Origin: Porphyromonas uenonis DSM 23387 = JCM 13868
GTDB taxonomy: Bacteria > Bacteroidota > Bacteroidia > Bacteroidales > Porphyromonadaceae
Direction: 5' to 3'
Length of the DNA: 64,000 nt
Assembly (NCBI RefSeq): GCF_000482365.1
Contig: NZ_AXVC01000026.1
Location: 1-64,000 of the forward strand
Positions 28,636-37,914 of this stretch are shown here, piece after piece (positions within the stretch are counted from its first letter, which is position 1; every line of letters starts with the position of its first letter). A program made the position numbers and the translations under genes. The notes under the pieces are model-generated. The model was not told where the DNA came from, searched no databases, and saw nothing but the letters and a program-made list of their open reading frames with translations.

Positions 28636-30162
28636 ATGCTCACCCCCTATCTCTCACGAGCTGCCGAGCTACTCACCTACGACAGCGCAGCTCCGATGCT
28701 CTTCAATAGTGGACTCTTTTTGGTCCTCTTCCTGCTCTTCCTACCGCTCTACTACCTACTGCGTAGGCACACTTTGGCGCGAATCATCTACGTAGTCTGC
28801 TTCTCGCTCTTCTTCTACTACAAGAGCAGTGGCTACTACGCGCTCATCCTCATCATGACCGCCACGGTCGACTTCATTGTCGGACACCTCATAGCGGCCG
28901 CCCCTAAGCGCAAAGTCAAGCGACGCTGGCTCATCCTCTCCCTCTGCTTCGACCTCGGAATGCTTGGATACTTTAAGTATACCAACTTCCTCCTGGAGCT
29001 CTTCACCCCGCTCGTACAGTGGATCGGGGGATTGGTAGGAGTCAGCGAAATAACCACCACACAGCTAGGCCCGCTAGATATCTTCCTCCCCGTCGGCATC
29101 TCCTTCTTCACCTTTCAGTCGCTCAGCTACGTCATCGACATCTACCGAGGCGAGATACGCCCGCTGAGACGCTGGGTGGACTACCTCTTTTACGTCTCCT
29201 TCTTTCCCCAGCTCGTGGCGGGACCTATCGTACGTGCCAAAGACTTTATCCCGCAGATCTATAGACCGATACGAGTTACCCAGCAAGAGTTTGGCGAGGG
29301 GCTCTTCCTGATCCTCTCGGGGCTCATCAAGAAGGCGATCATTTCCGACTATATCTCGCTCAACTTCGTAGACCGTGTCTTCGATGCCCCCACCCTCTAC
29401 AGTGGCTTCGAAAACCTCATGGCCATCTACGGCTACGCCCTCCAGATCTACTGCGACTTCTCCGGCTACTCCGATATGGCTATCGGCATAGCCCTCTGGC
29501 TCGGCTTCCGCTTCAATATCAACTTCGACTCACCTTACCGCTCTGCCACCATCACCGAGTTCTGGCGACGCTGGCACATCTCCCTCTCCTCCTGGCTACG
29601 GGACTACCTCTACATACCGCTCGGGGGCAGTCGTCGTGGTCGTCTGCGCACCTATCTCAACCTCCTCATCACGATGCTCCTCGGTGGACTGTGGCACGGA
29701 GCTAGCCTGCGCTTCATCCTCTGGGGCGGTATGCACGGTGTCGCGCTCGCCCTGCACAAACTCTATATGCAAATCTGCCCGTGGGCACGCCTTGACGGAG
29801 CCTCCATGGGACGGCTCAGACGCTACCTAGGGATGATACTCACCTTCCACTTCGTCTGCTTCGCCTGGATCTTCTTCCGCATGCCGACGATGGAGGGCAT
29901 CGGGCAAATGTTTGAGATGATACGGTATGAGTTTCACCCAGAGATCATCCCGCAATTCATCGAGGGCTACTGGCTCGTCGTGACGCTCATCGTGCTAGGC
30001 TTCGTAGCGCACTTCATCCCGCAGCGCGCTTTCCGTCCCCTCGAGCGCAGCATCAGTCGCATGCCGCTCATCGGTCAGGCGCTCCTCTTCGCCCTCGTCG
30101 TGCTGCTCGTCGTCCAGTTCCAGAGCAGTGGCGTGCAGCCCTTCATCTACTTCCAGTTCTAA
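28636..30162 (+). CDS. MBOAT O-acyltransferase (AlgI/DltB-like)
   Basis: A 508-residue polytopic inner-membrane protein of the membrane-bound O-acyltransferase family. The start at 28636 (MLTPYLSR) fits the 4-nt gap to the previous gene better than the in-frame ATG at 28576 inside it. Catalytic landmarks are the conserved histidine H354 in GGLWHGAS and the FWRRWHISLSSWLRDYLYIPLGGSR block. MBOAT proteins of this type move an acyl group across the membrane, and SGNH partners place it on a polymer such as alginate, peptidoglycan or cell-wall glycan. The specific acceptor is unknown. Confidence 0.9.
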   Translation: MLTPYLSRAAELLTYDSAAPMLFNSGLFLVLFLLFLPLYYLLRRHTLARIIYVVCFSLFFYYKSSGYYALILIMTATVDFIVGHLIAAAPKRKVKRRWLILSLCFDLGMLGYFKYTNFLLELFTPLVQWIGGLVGVSEITTTQLGPLDIFLPVGISFFTFQSLSYVIDIYRGEIRPLRRWVDYLFYVSFFPQLVAGPIVRAKDFIPQIYRPIRVTQQEFGEGLFLILSGLIKKAIISDYISLNFVDRVFDAPTLYSGFENLMAIYGYALQIYCDFSGYSDMAIGIALWLGFRFNINFDSPYRSATITEFWRRWHISLSSWLRDYLYIPLGGSRRGRLRTYLNLLITMLLGGLWHGASLRFILWGGMHGVALALHKLYMQICPWARLDGASMGRLRRYLGMILTFHFVCFAWIFFRMPTMEGIGQMFEMIRYEFHPEIIPQFIEGYWLVVTLIVLGFVAHFIPQRAFRPLERSISRMPLIGQALLFALVVLLVVQFQSSGVQPFIYFQF

Positions 30163-30199
30163 CCTCGACACGCCCCCGCTCATCATCCCCTCCGATACA

Positions 30200-30460
30200 G
30201 CTGAAACAATGGGGCCAATGAGGTGGCACTCGTTTCCTACCTAGGAATTTCCCAAATAAGTACCTAGGAATTTGCCCAATTCCTACCTAGGAAATAAAAA
30301 ATACTTCGGAGGAATCAAATGAAACTTCGGAGGAATCAAAAAATAAGTCCGAAGAATTTGCCATTTCCTAGGTACTTATTGGGCAAATTTCTAGGTAGGA
30401 ATTTTGGAAATTCCTAGGTAGGAAATGAAACGAGCTCATTTTTACAATGCTCCTGCCCTG
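30200..30460. mobile_element. CCTAGG/TTCGGA palindromic element, degenerate full copy
   Basis: Left half boxes TTCCTACCTAGGAATT and AAGTACCTAGGAATTTG are mirrored on the right as CCATTTCCTAGGTACTT and AAATTCCTAGGTAGGAAAT, around a centre of CTTCGGAGGAATCAAATGAA. The right end (30444-30460) is a degenerate version of the ATCATGCGTCAGCCCTG terminus; the left end is poorly kept. It fills most of the gap between the MBOAT gene and the Omp28 gene. No ORF. Confidence 0.7.
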
Positions 30461-30501
30461 AGCTAATGCCCATAGATACCGCGTGTACCGATGGAAAACC
30501 T

Positions 30502-30510
30502 TATATTTGC
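30502..30510 (+). promoter_or_regulatory. Promoter -7 box for Omp28-like gene
   Basis: TATATTTGC fits TAnnTTTG, about 130 nt before the ATG at 30642 and just beyond the palindromic element. Confidence 0.5.
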
Positions 30511-30641
30511 CCCACGAATGCACCTCCGTAGCGAAGTGGGGATGGGGCAAGGGAACTTCTCTCTCGGCATGACGAGCAGAGATCCTGAGCACTCTTTCCT
30601 CAGCATCATACGGAGATCACACTTATCAAACACTCTAGCTT

Positions 30642-32048
30642 ATGAAACGAAAGACTACTCTATGGAGCTACCTCCTAACCCTCTTACTAGCAGCCACTGT
30701 GTGCACAGCGCAAGAGCAACTCGCAGGCTTTGGCTCTGTTTACGACTTTGTCTCTCTTGAGGATAGTGCGATGCTACAAACATCGGCTTACGTAGTGGAT
30801 GTGTCGGGAGCGTTTAACCCTGTAGAGAAGGGGAAGAAAGTTCCTACGCAGCTCACAATTCGCAATGTCGGGGAGAGCGATATCACAGCCTTTGATCTCA
30901 CCTATCAGTTTGGTACGGGGGAGCTTAAGACGATACCTTATACCCTCCCGACAAAGCTAGAAAGTGGGAAGACGGGTCGTTATACCTTTGACATCCCTGC
31001 AGAGGAAGAAGCTCTTGGTACGGTACACTTTGCTGTAGCTAAGGTTAATGGGAAGACTAACTTCTTTGCGAATCAACGTATCGACTTGCCCTTCCGTATT
31101 GGAGATACCGACGCAAATGCCATCCCCAGGGAGACTGTTCTAGTCGAGCGATTTACAGCAGAGTGGTGTCCCAACTGTCCAGGCGCTGACCCGTATGTCA
31201 GTAAAGCACTCAGGCGTCTCAGAGACGCTGGTCTCCGTGTGAGCTATGTGATGCATCATTTAAGAGATCCTTTTGCATTGCCGGAGACTGCACAGATTGC
31301 CAACTACTTCTTTGATCCAGACGATGGTATCCCAGCAATGGCGATCAATCGCACTGCTCAGTCGGAGACATCTCTTCTTATGTACCCTAGATCCTTTAAC
31401 GCGGCTGAATGGACCAACAAACTACTGGCTGAGAAGCGAGGTGTCCGAATAGACAAGATCAGTCAGACGATCACAGGAGACAAGCTCCAGGTCGTCGTCA
31501 GTGGCGTAACCTTCCAAAAAGCCTTCGATCCCGAGCATCTATACCTGACGGTCATCCTTACAGAGGATGGAGTCCCGGCTATACAACAGGTTAGTGGAGG
31601 ATCAAACTATAAGCACGATGCTCTCCCTCGTCTCTTCCTGACAGGTGCCTTTGGGGAGCACTTGCTCCCGGCTGACGATGGCTCTTTTACCACAACTCTA
31701 GAGGGTACACTAGACGCTAAGTGGAAGAGAGATCAGTGTAAAGTGGTAGCTTTCGCTCATGACAATCTCAAGAACAGTCTCATGAGTAGACGTAATGTAT
31801 ATACTGCAGAGACCGCCTCTCTAGGCGTTTCGCTTGCCAACGAACCTGTAGCTCCTGCACAGGCTCCTGTCGTGACAGCTGAAGATGGCTACCTGACTAT
31901 CCTAGGTCGTGTGGACGCCTTCGAACTATATGATATGTCTGGAGCACTCGTCACGAAGACTGTCGGGACACGGCTAGAGCCTGGTGTTTATGTGATCCGC
32001 CTCTTGAGTGATCTACAGGTCTACACCTCCAAGGTGATCGTACGCTAG
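30642..32048 (+). CDS. Omp28-related thioredoxin-fold protein with T9SS tail
   Basis: A 468-residue exported protein. A signal peptide (ending TAQEQ) is followed by an immunoglobulin-like domain (about 45-160), then an Omp28/thioredoxin-like domain whose active-site region is FTAEWCPNCPGADPYVSKA, a CPNC redox pair. The C-terminus (LTILGRVDAFELYDMSG, LEPGVYVIRL, SKVIVR) is a T9SS sorting domain. It could act as a surface or periplasmic thiol oxidoreductase. It converges on the redox operon at 32219-37765, whose members share the CxxC thioredoxin theme. Confidence 0.82.
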   Translation: MKRKTTLWSYLLTLLLAATVCTAQEQLAGFGSVYDFVSLEDSAMLQTSAYVVDVSGAFNPVEKGKKVPTQLTIRNVGESDITAFDLTYQFGTGELKTIPYTLPTKLESGKTGRYTFDIPAEEEALGTVHFAVAKVNGKTNFFANQRIDLPFRIGDTDANAIPRETVLVERFTAEWCPNCPGADPYVSKALRRLRDAGLRVSYVMHHLRDPFALPETAQIANYFFDPDDGIPAMAINRTAQSETSLLMYPRSFNAAEWTNKLLAEKRGVRIDKISQTITGDKLQVVVSGVTFQKAFDPEHLYLTVILTEDGVPAIQQVSGGSNYKHDALPRLFLTGAFGEHLLPADDGSFTTTLEGTLDAKWKRDQCKVVAFAHDNLKNSLMSRRNVYTAETASLGVSLANEPVAPAQAPVVTAEDGYLTILGRVDAFELYDMSGALVTKTVGTRLEPGVYVIRLLSDLQVYTSKVIVR

Positions 32049-32073
32049 TTGCGATTCGTATAGACACGAGCAG

Positions 32074-32127
32074 AACAAAGGCAGACCACCGAGACGCCCC
32101 AGTGTGTCTCGATGGTCTGCCTTTGTT
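32074..32127. terminator. Bidirectional terminator
   Basis: AACAAAGGCAGACCACCGAG and its complement ending GGTCTGCCTTTGTT form a long stem between convergent genes, with A-rich and T-rich flanks. Confidence 0.8.
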
Positions 32128-32135
32128 AGTTGCTT

Positions 32136-32162
32136 GAGACTGTTGCAAAAGTCAACAGTCTC
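32136..32162. repeat. 27-nt perfect hairpin GAGACTGTTG, copy 3
   Basis: Ten-base perfect arms with loop CAAAAGT, in the gap between the two convergent redox genes. Confidence 0.85.
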
Positions 32163-32218
32163 CGTTTGCGTTACGAGGGCACCGCTGGGGCGACCATCGT
32201 AAGCTTGTCAGGGGAGCC

Positions 32219-33973
32219 TTACTTGATGATGAGTGGGCGGAAGACTACCTCACCCTCTAGCGAGGTGATGCGTGCTATATAGCGTCCTGCGGGTAGCTGT
32301 GCGAGGGCTATCGTGGTGCGCTCACCCGTAGCTTGCGTCGTGGAGAGCATCGTGCCATCGGTAGCAAAGAGCTCGATGGTGCTGCCGACACGTGTGCGGA
32401 CGATGACATAGTCACTGGCGGGGTTCGGGTAGAGAGTCGTCTCTAGGCTTAGCGTAGGAGCCTCTACATCGGTCTTGCCATCCATAGTGACACGTAGCTG
32501 GTCTACAGAGAGACCACTTGTTCCGTTGACTACGGGGATTAGCGAGAGCTGGATCGTCTTCCCCTTGTAAGCAGAGAGGTCTGCTGAGATGAGCTGCCAG
32601 TCATCATCGGCCTGTGGAGATACCAGTAACTCTACGGGCGTACCATTAAGCTCAGAGACCATCACCTTGAGCTGGTCTGGTTGCCCCTCGTCAGAGACCC
32701 TCGCCATTCCCTGCGCCAAGACTCGGGCTATATAGCACGAGAAGGTTGGCTTTGCGGCATCAGCTGGTATGAGCATAGGTGCGGAGAGAAGCTCATTCTT
32801 GGGTTCGATCTTTTTACCTAGGAGGGTAACTCCGGCGACACCTCCGTCTTTTGTAGCCGTAGGCAGGAACTTACCCCACGAGATGAGATGGTCTGCACTA
32901 TGCTCTGCACCTGGTTTGTAGTTTGAATTGGTGAAGCTGAGTGCGAGGCGCTCTAGGTAGCCTTCGCCCATAAAGGAGTCAAAGCCAAAACCATCACCAT
33001 CATGGTCGATGGAGCGCCAGCCCTTGTCAAGCTTGTTCTTGACATCCATACGAGACACAAATGGGTAGTTACTAATGGGCTTGGAGACGGAGACGATAAC
33101 CTTACCTTCGGAGCTTCCATTTCCATTGGTTACTGTAGCTACGATCTCATAAGAGCCAACCTTGTCTGCAGTTACCTTGTACTCTGTGTCGCTCACCTTC
33201 TGGAGGGTCACACCTTCTGGAGCTTTCCAGTCGACAGCAGTAACGGGAGAAATAGTCTTGTAGGAGAGTCGCATCGTGTAGGTCTCACCAGAATAAAGGT
33301 CTGTCTCTCCAGATAGCTTCAGTGCTTGGGGCTTATCCTCCTGTGTTATAAAGCTTGTGAGTAACTTGTCAAACTCTTTAAGCGTAAGATCTCCTTGTAC
33401 GGCTTTACGGCACTCTGTCCACCTACCCTCTTTGCTGATCAAAACCACTGTGGGTATGCCTTTCACAGGGATGCCAAGCTTGCCATTCATGAGATAGTCA
33501 GAGATAATGGCATAAGGTATGGGTTCGCCCATATTGTCTTTGGTCCAATCCTTGCCACTAGCTTGGATCCTACTTTTAGAGGCTCCCTCTGCCTCGACCC
33601 AAAAGAGTTCGAGCTCCTTCGTACCCTCGGGACCAAACTTGGCATAGATTCTATCCAAAACTCCGGACTTGTGTAGTGCCCAGCAAGGGCCGCACCATGT
33701 AGCGGAGAAGTCGATGAGTAATGATTTGCCAGACTTGAGGATGGCATCAATATCATGTTTCTTCCCATAGATGTCAGTAGCGACATACTTAGAGGTTGTG
33801 ATCAAAGGTAGATCACCTGCTCGGAGCTGTGAGGCTTCGCTAGGGGTAGAGCTCTCCACGAGTTGGAGTGTTGGCGCTACGAGCTGTTGCTGTGCCGTAG
33901 CTTGAGTCGCTGATAGGAGCATGCCTCCAACGAGTGTGATGCTTAGCGCTAAGCGAGTAGTTAGTTTATTCAT
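32219..33973 (-). CDS. T9SS-exported thioredoxin-like protein
   Basis: A 584-residue protein: signal peptide (about 1-28), a TlpA/thioredoxin domain with the redox motif WCGPC in LLIDFSATWCGPCWALHKSG, a PKD/Ig-like module (about 225-300), a beta-sandwich resembling a cleaved-adhesin or jelly-roll domain (about 310-505), and a T9SS type A sorting domain (LYPNPASDYVIV to FRPLIIK). Presumably it is anchored on the cell surface. A thioredoxin domain with an intact CGPC on a T9SS substrate suggests thiol exchange at or outside the outer membrane. It is last in the minus-strand operon starting at 37765. Confidence 0.85.
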   Translation of the reverse strand: MNKLTTRLALSITLVGGMLLSATQATAQQQLVAPTLQLVESSTPSEASQLRAGDLPLITTSKYVATDIYGKKHDIDAILKSGKSLLIDFSATWCGPCWALHKSGVLDRIYAKFGPEGTKELELFWVEAEGASKSRIQASGKDWTKDNMGEPIPYAIISDYLMNGKLGIPVKGIPTVVLISKEGRWTECRKAVQGDLTLKEFDKLLTSFITQEDKPQALKLSGETDLYSGETYTMRLSYKTISPVTAVDWKAPEGVTLQKVSDTEYKVTADKVGSYEIVATVTNGNGSSEGKVIVSVSKPISNYPFVSRMDVKNKLDKGWRSIDHDGDGFGFDSFMGEGYLERLALSFTNSNYKPGAEHSADHLISWGKFLPTATKDGGVAGVTLLGKKIEPKNELLSAPMLIPADAAKPTFSCYIARVLAQGMARVSDEGQPDQLKVMVSELNGTPVELLVSPQADDDWQLISADLSAYKGKTIQLSLIPVVNGTSGLSVDQLRVTMDGKTDVEAPTLSLETTLYPNPASDYVIVRTRVGSTIELFATDGTMLSTTQATGERTTIALAQLPAGRYIARITSLEGEVVFRPLIIK

Positions 33974-34013
33974 AAGTGTTCTGTTTGATGCGTATTGAGC
34001 TTTTGCTTTCTAG

Positions 34014-34862
34014 TTATTTCGTGGGGTTACCCTTGAGTGGAGCCTTGGCGACCTCGTAGACCTCGCCAGTCTTGTGGTCGTAGAGGATAGCGATGACGGA
34101 GCAGTGGTCGGGCACGATGACCTCGCGCTCTATGGCGCTGGTCTTGTCATAGCTCTGACCGAGCTGGTAAGGCTCCCCGTCGATGCCGTTGAGCGTCTGA
34201 CGGAAGATGTGGTTGTGCTGGTAGTTAGCGTCAGCTTTGTTACTTCCACTGAGGTGCTGAGGCGCTATGATGTCGTCCTCGATGAGCCAGAGCTGTAGGT
34301 ATAGCTCGGGCGCTGTCCCTTGGTTAGCTGACTCTAGAGCCGTTGCGGTGCAGCGAGTCGTCACCTTGCGATTACTCTCAGAGACCTGCAGATCTATCTT
34401 GTAAAGCTGCGGGAGCTTTAGGCAGGATTGCATCTCGCCAGGCCACTGGGTAAAGCTGCCACTAAAGGGCTTGCCACCGTTGCTGGTGATCGGACGACGG
34501 TTGAAGGTAGCGACAGGTAGCGAACCACCCGCCTGAAGTCGCTCAAGATAGGTCGCTGCCTCGGGGCTATATAGCTCCTTGGGGTCTTCCTCGGGCAGAG
34601 TGCCTATGTCAGCGGTGCTCCCGTGGAGCGCTACGATGACGACTTTGTCTCCATGAGCCTCGGCAGCCTTGGAGATCGTATGAGCCGCGCGTGGGCAGTT
34701 GATACAGGCCACACCGCTGTAGTCCTCGATGAGTACGGCGCGCCCGTTGGTGGTCTCGATCTCATTGGGGATGAGTCGCTCGCTCTCAGGCATAGGCTTG
34801 CAAGAGACCATGAGGAGCAAAGCTAGAACCGAGAGGAGGGTATAGCGTATAGATAGTTTCAT
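34014..34862 (-). CDS. Omp28-family lipoprotein
   Basis: A 282-residue lipoprotein (lipobox LLMVSC). The Omp28 domain starts NGRAVLIEDYSGVACINCPRA, carrying a CINC pair in thioredoxin position, followed by VIVALHGS and a C-terminal beta domain. Omp28 proteins are outer-membrane lipoproteins of Porphyromonas and relatives with a proposed adhesin or redox role. It lies between the DUF6029 beta-barrel gene (42 nt) and the T9SS thioredoxin gene (40 nt) and is probably co-transcribed with them. Confidence 0.82.
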   Translation of the reverse strand: MKLSIRYTLLSVLALLLMVSCKPMPESERLIPNEIETTNGRAVLIEDYSGVACINCPRAAHTISKAAEAHGDKVVIVALHGSTADIGTLPEEDPKELYSPEAATYLERLQAGGSLPVATFNRRPITSNGGKPFSGSFTQWPGEMQSCLKLPQLYKIDLQVSESNRKVTTRCTATALESANQGTAPELYLQLWLIEDDIIAPQHLSGSNKADANYQHNHIFRQTLNGIDGEPYQLGQSYDKTSAIEREVIVPDHCSVIAILYDHKTGEVYEVAKAPLKGNPTK

Positions 34863-34904
34863 CTCAATGTTGTAGTCAAAATGCGTGAATGAGGTAGCGG
34901 AGCG

Positions 34905-36626
34905 CTAGAAGGATCCGTTGTAGCTTAGGTATATTCCCTTCGTCTCAGGCATATAGCGGCAGACGCCACCTGAGCAATTGATCCCGGCGCGCGTACGTCC
35001 GTAGCCGAGCTGTAGGCGATGATTGCCCTTGGCGTAGGTGAGTGAACCCATGTAGTAGTGCTCCTTGGTTGCATCTATATTGTACTGATCAGAGAGGGTG
35101 AGCATCCAGTGTGGCGCTACGGATAGCTCGGCTAACCCAAAGAGCCAGCTCCCCTCAGCCTGGCGACTGTATAGATATTGTAGCTCGGTGCGTAGCGTGT
35201 AGCGAGGAGCTAGCCTAAACTTGCCATCGAGGACGAAGATGTTGCTATAGACGAGCGGGTTATTGATCGCGTGTCCCTCGACCACCTGCTGGTTGTAGAT
35301 CTGATGATAGTACTCGAAGGTCAGAGAGACCGTGCGAGAGAACTTCTTGCTTAGCTCGAAGTTGAAGTCGGAGTAGTAGAGTTCTCCCATCCCAAAGAAG
35401 GGATGCTGGTAGCCGTCTGTGCCGTAGAGCTTGCTCTCCTCGGCACCTAGCGGGAGTCGGTCGGTAGCGACGCTCTTGAGGCCTCGTACATGTGCATAGT
35501 TAACCCGCAGACCCGTGCCGTACTTACCACCTAGTAGGGTACCTCTCGGGATGGTGTAGCGCACATCTCCCTGGAGTGCCCACTCACCCTCGGGCTGGGT
35601 TGCGTAAGGGTAGAGCGCTGCAAGCGTATAGGTGTGATTAGCAGTAAAAGCTGGCAGGTGATTGATATGAAGTGGCGTACCGACGGAAGAGCGTGCGGAG
35701 AGGAAGTTAAAGTTCTCGCTACGCTTCGCCTGTAGTAGGAGGCTCAGTCCACGATGTGAGTAGGAGGTTGAGAGCATCGCTACCGAGCCAGGAGCATAGA
35801 TGTAGTGGTTGCTCGCTGTGGGGTCGCTACTCTTGTAGGCATACTCGCCATTGAGCACCCAGCCTCCGAGTGTAAACTTAGCGCGCCCTCCGAAGGCATG
35901 CACCTGACGGGGCAGGTTGAGCCGCATCGCCCCAGTCATACCAGCGGGTGTCTCTACGGGGATGACCTCATCGCCCTCCACCTTGTTGACATAAGAGCCT
36001 CCTAGTGTGAGGGTCATCCGATTGTCTCGCAGCGCTGGCACCCACTGATGGATCGCCAGCTCGCCATCGCCTCCTGATATGAAGCCTCGCTCCTTGTTAA
36101 AGAGGCAGAAGGTGCGGTCGAAGTAGTTGCGCTGCTGTCCCGTGAAGCCCTTGAGTCGTACTCCATCGTAGGGTGTGAGGGCTACATGGACACCTCGCAC
36201 GGCATTGTCGATGCCGAGCGTGCGCTCCTCATAGCTACGGAAGAGGATGCCAGAGCCAAACTGATCGTAGAAGTCTCCCAGCGTCACCTCGCCATACTTG
36301 CCAATGAACCCCTTGAGGTGTAGGTGCGGTATGCCTCGTCCCTGTTCGGGCTCATGCCCCGGCATCGGGCGGAGCAAGTCTTCGTAGCGTAGTCCCAGCT
36401 CCAGGTAGTTGTTGCGCAGGGTGCCCGTGATGTAGCTATTGCCCATCCATGACTCGTATCCGCTAGCTTTATCGTCTAGGGAGAAGAGCATATCGCTCTG
36501 CACGCTAAAGGAGGGCTTGAACTTGTTCCACGCTTTCCAGTCGCTCTTGCTCTGCGCAGAGAGCACGGTAAGACCAGCTATAGAGAGCCATGAGAGGAGG
36601 CAGAGACGCTGTACGAAATGCCGCAT
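34905..36626 (-). CDS. DUF6029 family predicted outer-membrane beta-barrel protein
   Basis: A 573-residue protein with a signal peptide (ending VLSAQ) and alternating hydrophobic strands throughout, ending in an aromatic C-terminus (GIYLSYNGSF) as beta-barrel proteins do. The N-terminal part (FSVQSDMLFSLDD, YITGTLRNNYLELGLRYEDL, GDFYDQFGSGILFRSYEERTLGIDNA) is characteristic of the DUF6029 family of Bacteroidales. Function is not known to me. Its setting between TlpA-like and Omp28 genes suggests it forms an outer-membrane component of the same redox or export system. Confidence 0.8.
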   Translation of the reverse strand: MRHFVQRLCLLSWLSIAGLTVLSAQSKSDWKAWNKFKPSFSVQSDMLFSLDDKASGYESWMGNSYITGTLRNNYLELGLRYEDLLRPMPGHEPEQGRGIPHLHLKGFIGKYGEVTLGDFYDQFGSGILFRSYEERTLGIDNAVRGVHVALTPYDGVRLKGFTGQQRNYFDRTFCLFNKERGFISGGDGELAIHQWVPALRDNRMTLTLGGSYVNKVEGDEVIPVETPAGMTGAMRLNLPRQVHAFGGRAKFTLGGWVLNGEYAYKSSDPTASNHYIYAPGSVAMLSTSYSHRGLSLLLQAKRSENFNFLSARSSVGTPLHINHLPAFTANHTYTLAALYPYATQPEGEWALQGDVRYTIPRGTLLGGKYGTGLRVNYAHVRGLKSVATDRLPLGAEESKLYGTDGYQHPFFGMGELYYSDFNFELSKKFSRTVSLTFEYYHQIYNQQVVEGHAINNPLVYSNIFVLDGKFRLAPRYTLRTELQYLYSRQAEGSWLFGLAELSVAPHWMLTLSDQYNIDATKEHYYMGSLTYAKGNHRLQLGYGRTRAGINCSGGVCRYMPETKGIYLSYNGSF

Positions 36627-36692
36627 AGGTTTAGTGATAAGTATCTAAAGAGAGGATGTATGATAGATGCAGTGTGTCGGAGCGTCCCGCGA

Positions 36693-37184
36693 CTACTCCT
36701 CAGAGGCTAGTAGCTCACGTACCTTAGCGATGAGCTCCTGCTCACCACCCTCGGTGTAGCCACTATGAGAGAATGCAACGCGCCCCTTGCCATCGATGAC
36801 GAAGACATGAGGGATCATGTTGACATTCATAGCTCGCTTGAAGTCCCCATTGGGATCTAGGAGCACCTCGTACTCAAAGCCTAAGGCATCGACTAGAGGC
36901 TTGACGCGGTCAGCGTTTTGCCCCTCATCGATGGAGACAGCGATGAGCTTGACGCCCGTCTCCTCCTGCCAGTCTACATACTCCTCGTGGATCGCCTTGA
37001 GCTCACGCAGACAAGGCTTGCACCAGGTAGCGAAGAAGGAGATGATAAAGGGCTTGCCCTCGTTGCTCAGCTCGCTCGTGTTGACTACATTGTTTTGCAG
37101 ATCCTTGAGCTCGACCTGTGGAAGCTGTGCCTGTGCTAGGGTAACTACTATGAGGGAGAGTAGTATCGTGAGAATATGCTTCAT
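36693..37184 (-). CDS. TlpA/ResA-like thiol-disulfide protein
   Basis: A 163-residue exported thioredoxin-fold protein with an N-terminal signal (cleavage near AQAQ) and the redox motif WCKPC in FFATWCKPCLRELK. It also has the family's VKLIAVSIDEGQNADRVKPL and the cis-proline region MIPHVFVIDGKGRV. It probably reduces or passes electrons to other exported CxxC proteins, of which three are encoded next to it. Gaps are 26 nt to the upstream lipoprotein and 66 nt to DUF6029. Confidence 0.9.
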   Translation of the reverse strand: MKHILTILLSLIVVTLAQAQLPQVELKDLQNNVVNTSELSNEGKPFIISFFATWCKPCLRELKAIHEEYVDWQEETGVKLIAVSIDEGQNADRVKPLVDALGFEYEVLLDPNGDFKRAMNVNMIPHVFVIDGKGRVAFSHSGYTEGGEQELIAKVRELLASEE

Positions 37185-37210
37185 GTCTGTATCTGTTAGT
37201 TGTGTGTAGA

Positions 37211-37765
37211 TTACTTGACCGCTATGGCTAGGTTAACCGTCCAGGAGAGCGTCTCGCCACCATCAGCAGGCTTGAGCTGGATGGTCAAGCGGTTTTTGTA
37301 GGTCTCACCCACAGGCGTAGGGAGCTTGAAGTGAACGCCTAGAGATGTCAACTCGTTCTTTTTCTTTAATAGAGTGGTACTCTCCTCGCCATCTGCTATT
37401 AAATCTATAGTCGTAGTGTAGTCAGCCCTATTATCAATGGGTAGACAACTATCCCCAAAGCAGATAGCACCAGAGATAGGCTCCTCAAACTTCAGCGAGA
37501 CGGTATACTTAGCCGTCTTAAGGACGCTAAAGAAGAGCTCAGGTCCATACCCAATTGGAGGCAACTCAGATTTAGATGTAGAGGCGACATAGTCGATGGT
37601 CTTCCCCGAGGGATACTTCTTGCCATCGAGCTTGTTGACGAGAGAGACGTTGTGCGCCACCTCGGGCGTTGGCTGGGGGGTTGGTTTGTTTGCATCGGGA
37701 CCACAAGAGGTCAGGAGAGTTAGCGTCAGAAGAGCTAGAGAGAGATATAGGTAAGTTGATTTCAT
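37211..37765 (-). CDS. Hypothetical lipoprotein
   Basis: A 184-residue lipoprotein (lipobox LLTSC at about 17-21). The mature part is beta-rich without a family I recognise. A CFGDSC motif near the middle carries two cysteines that could form a disulfide, which would suit its place at the head of a thiol-redox operon. A promoter box lies 36 nt upstream. Confidence 0.7.
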   Translation of the reverse strand: MKSTYLYLSLALLTLTLLTSCGPDANKPTPQPTPEVAHNVSLVNKLDGKKYPSGKTIDYVASTSKSELPPIGYGPELFFSVLKTAKYTVSLKFEEPISGAICFGDSCLPIDNRADYTTTIDLIADGEESTTLLKKKNELTSLGVHFKLPTPVGETYKNRLTIQLKPADGGETLSWTVNLAIAVK

Positions 37766-37800
37766 TGGAATGTTTGGTTAGATTGATAGACTCTATTGCC

Positions 37801-37809
37801 CCAAAGATA
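37801..37809 (-). promoter_or_regulatory. Promoter -7 box for redox operon
   Basis: TATCTTTGG on the minus strand, 36 nt before the lipoprotein ATG; the only clear promoter upstream of the five-gene run 37765 to 32219. Confidence 0.6.
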
Positions 37810-37863
37810 GGAAAACTATAGGAAATAGGGGGTAAGCTCTCAATCTCTAAGCTCTAATTTCGC

Positions 37864-37872
37864 TACCTTTGC
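37864..37872 (+). promoter_or_regulatory. Promoter -7 box for cobalamin operon
   Basis: TACCTTTGC, 43 nt before the first cob gene. No cobalamin riboswitch was recognised in the 149-nt gap, so B12-controlled expression is not evident. Confidence 0.65.
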
Positions 37873-37914
37873 AATAGGCTTCTAGAGGAGCCTTTTTAAT
37901 CTAGAGACTGATCT

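Noticed and set aside
37766..37914. Cobalamin riboswitch upstream of the cob operon
   Set aside because: The gap is only 149 nt, holds two promoter boxes, and no B12-box-like conserved segment was seen.
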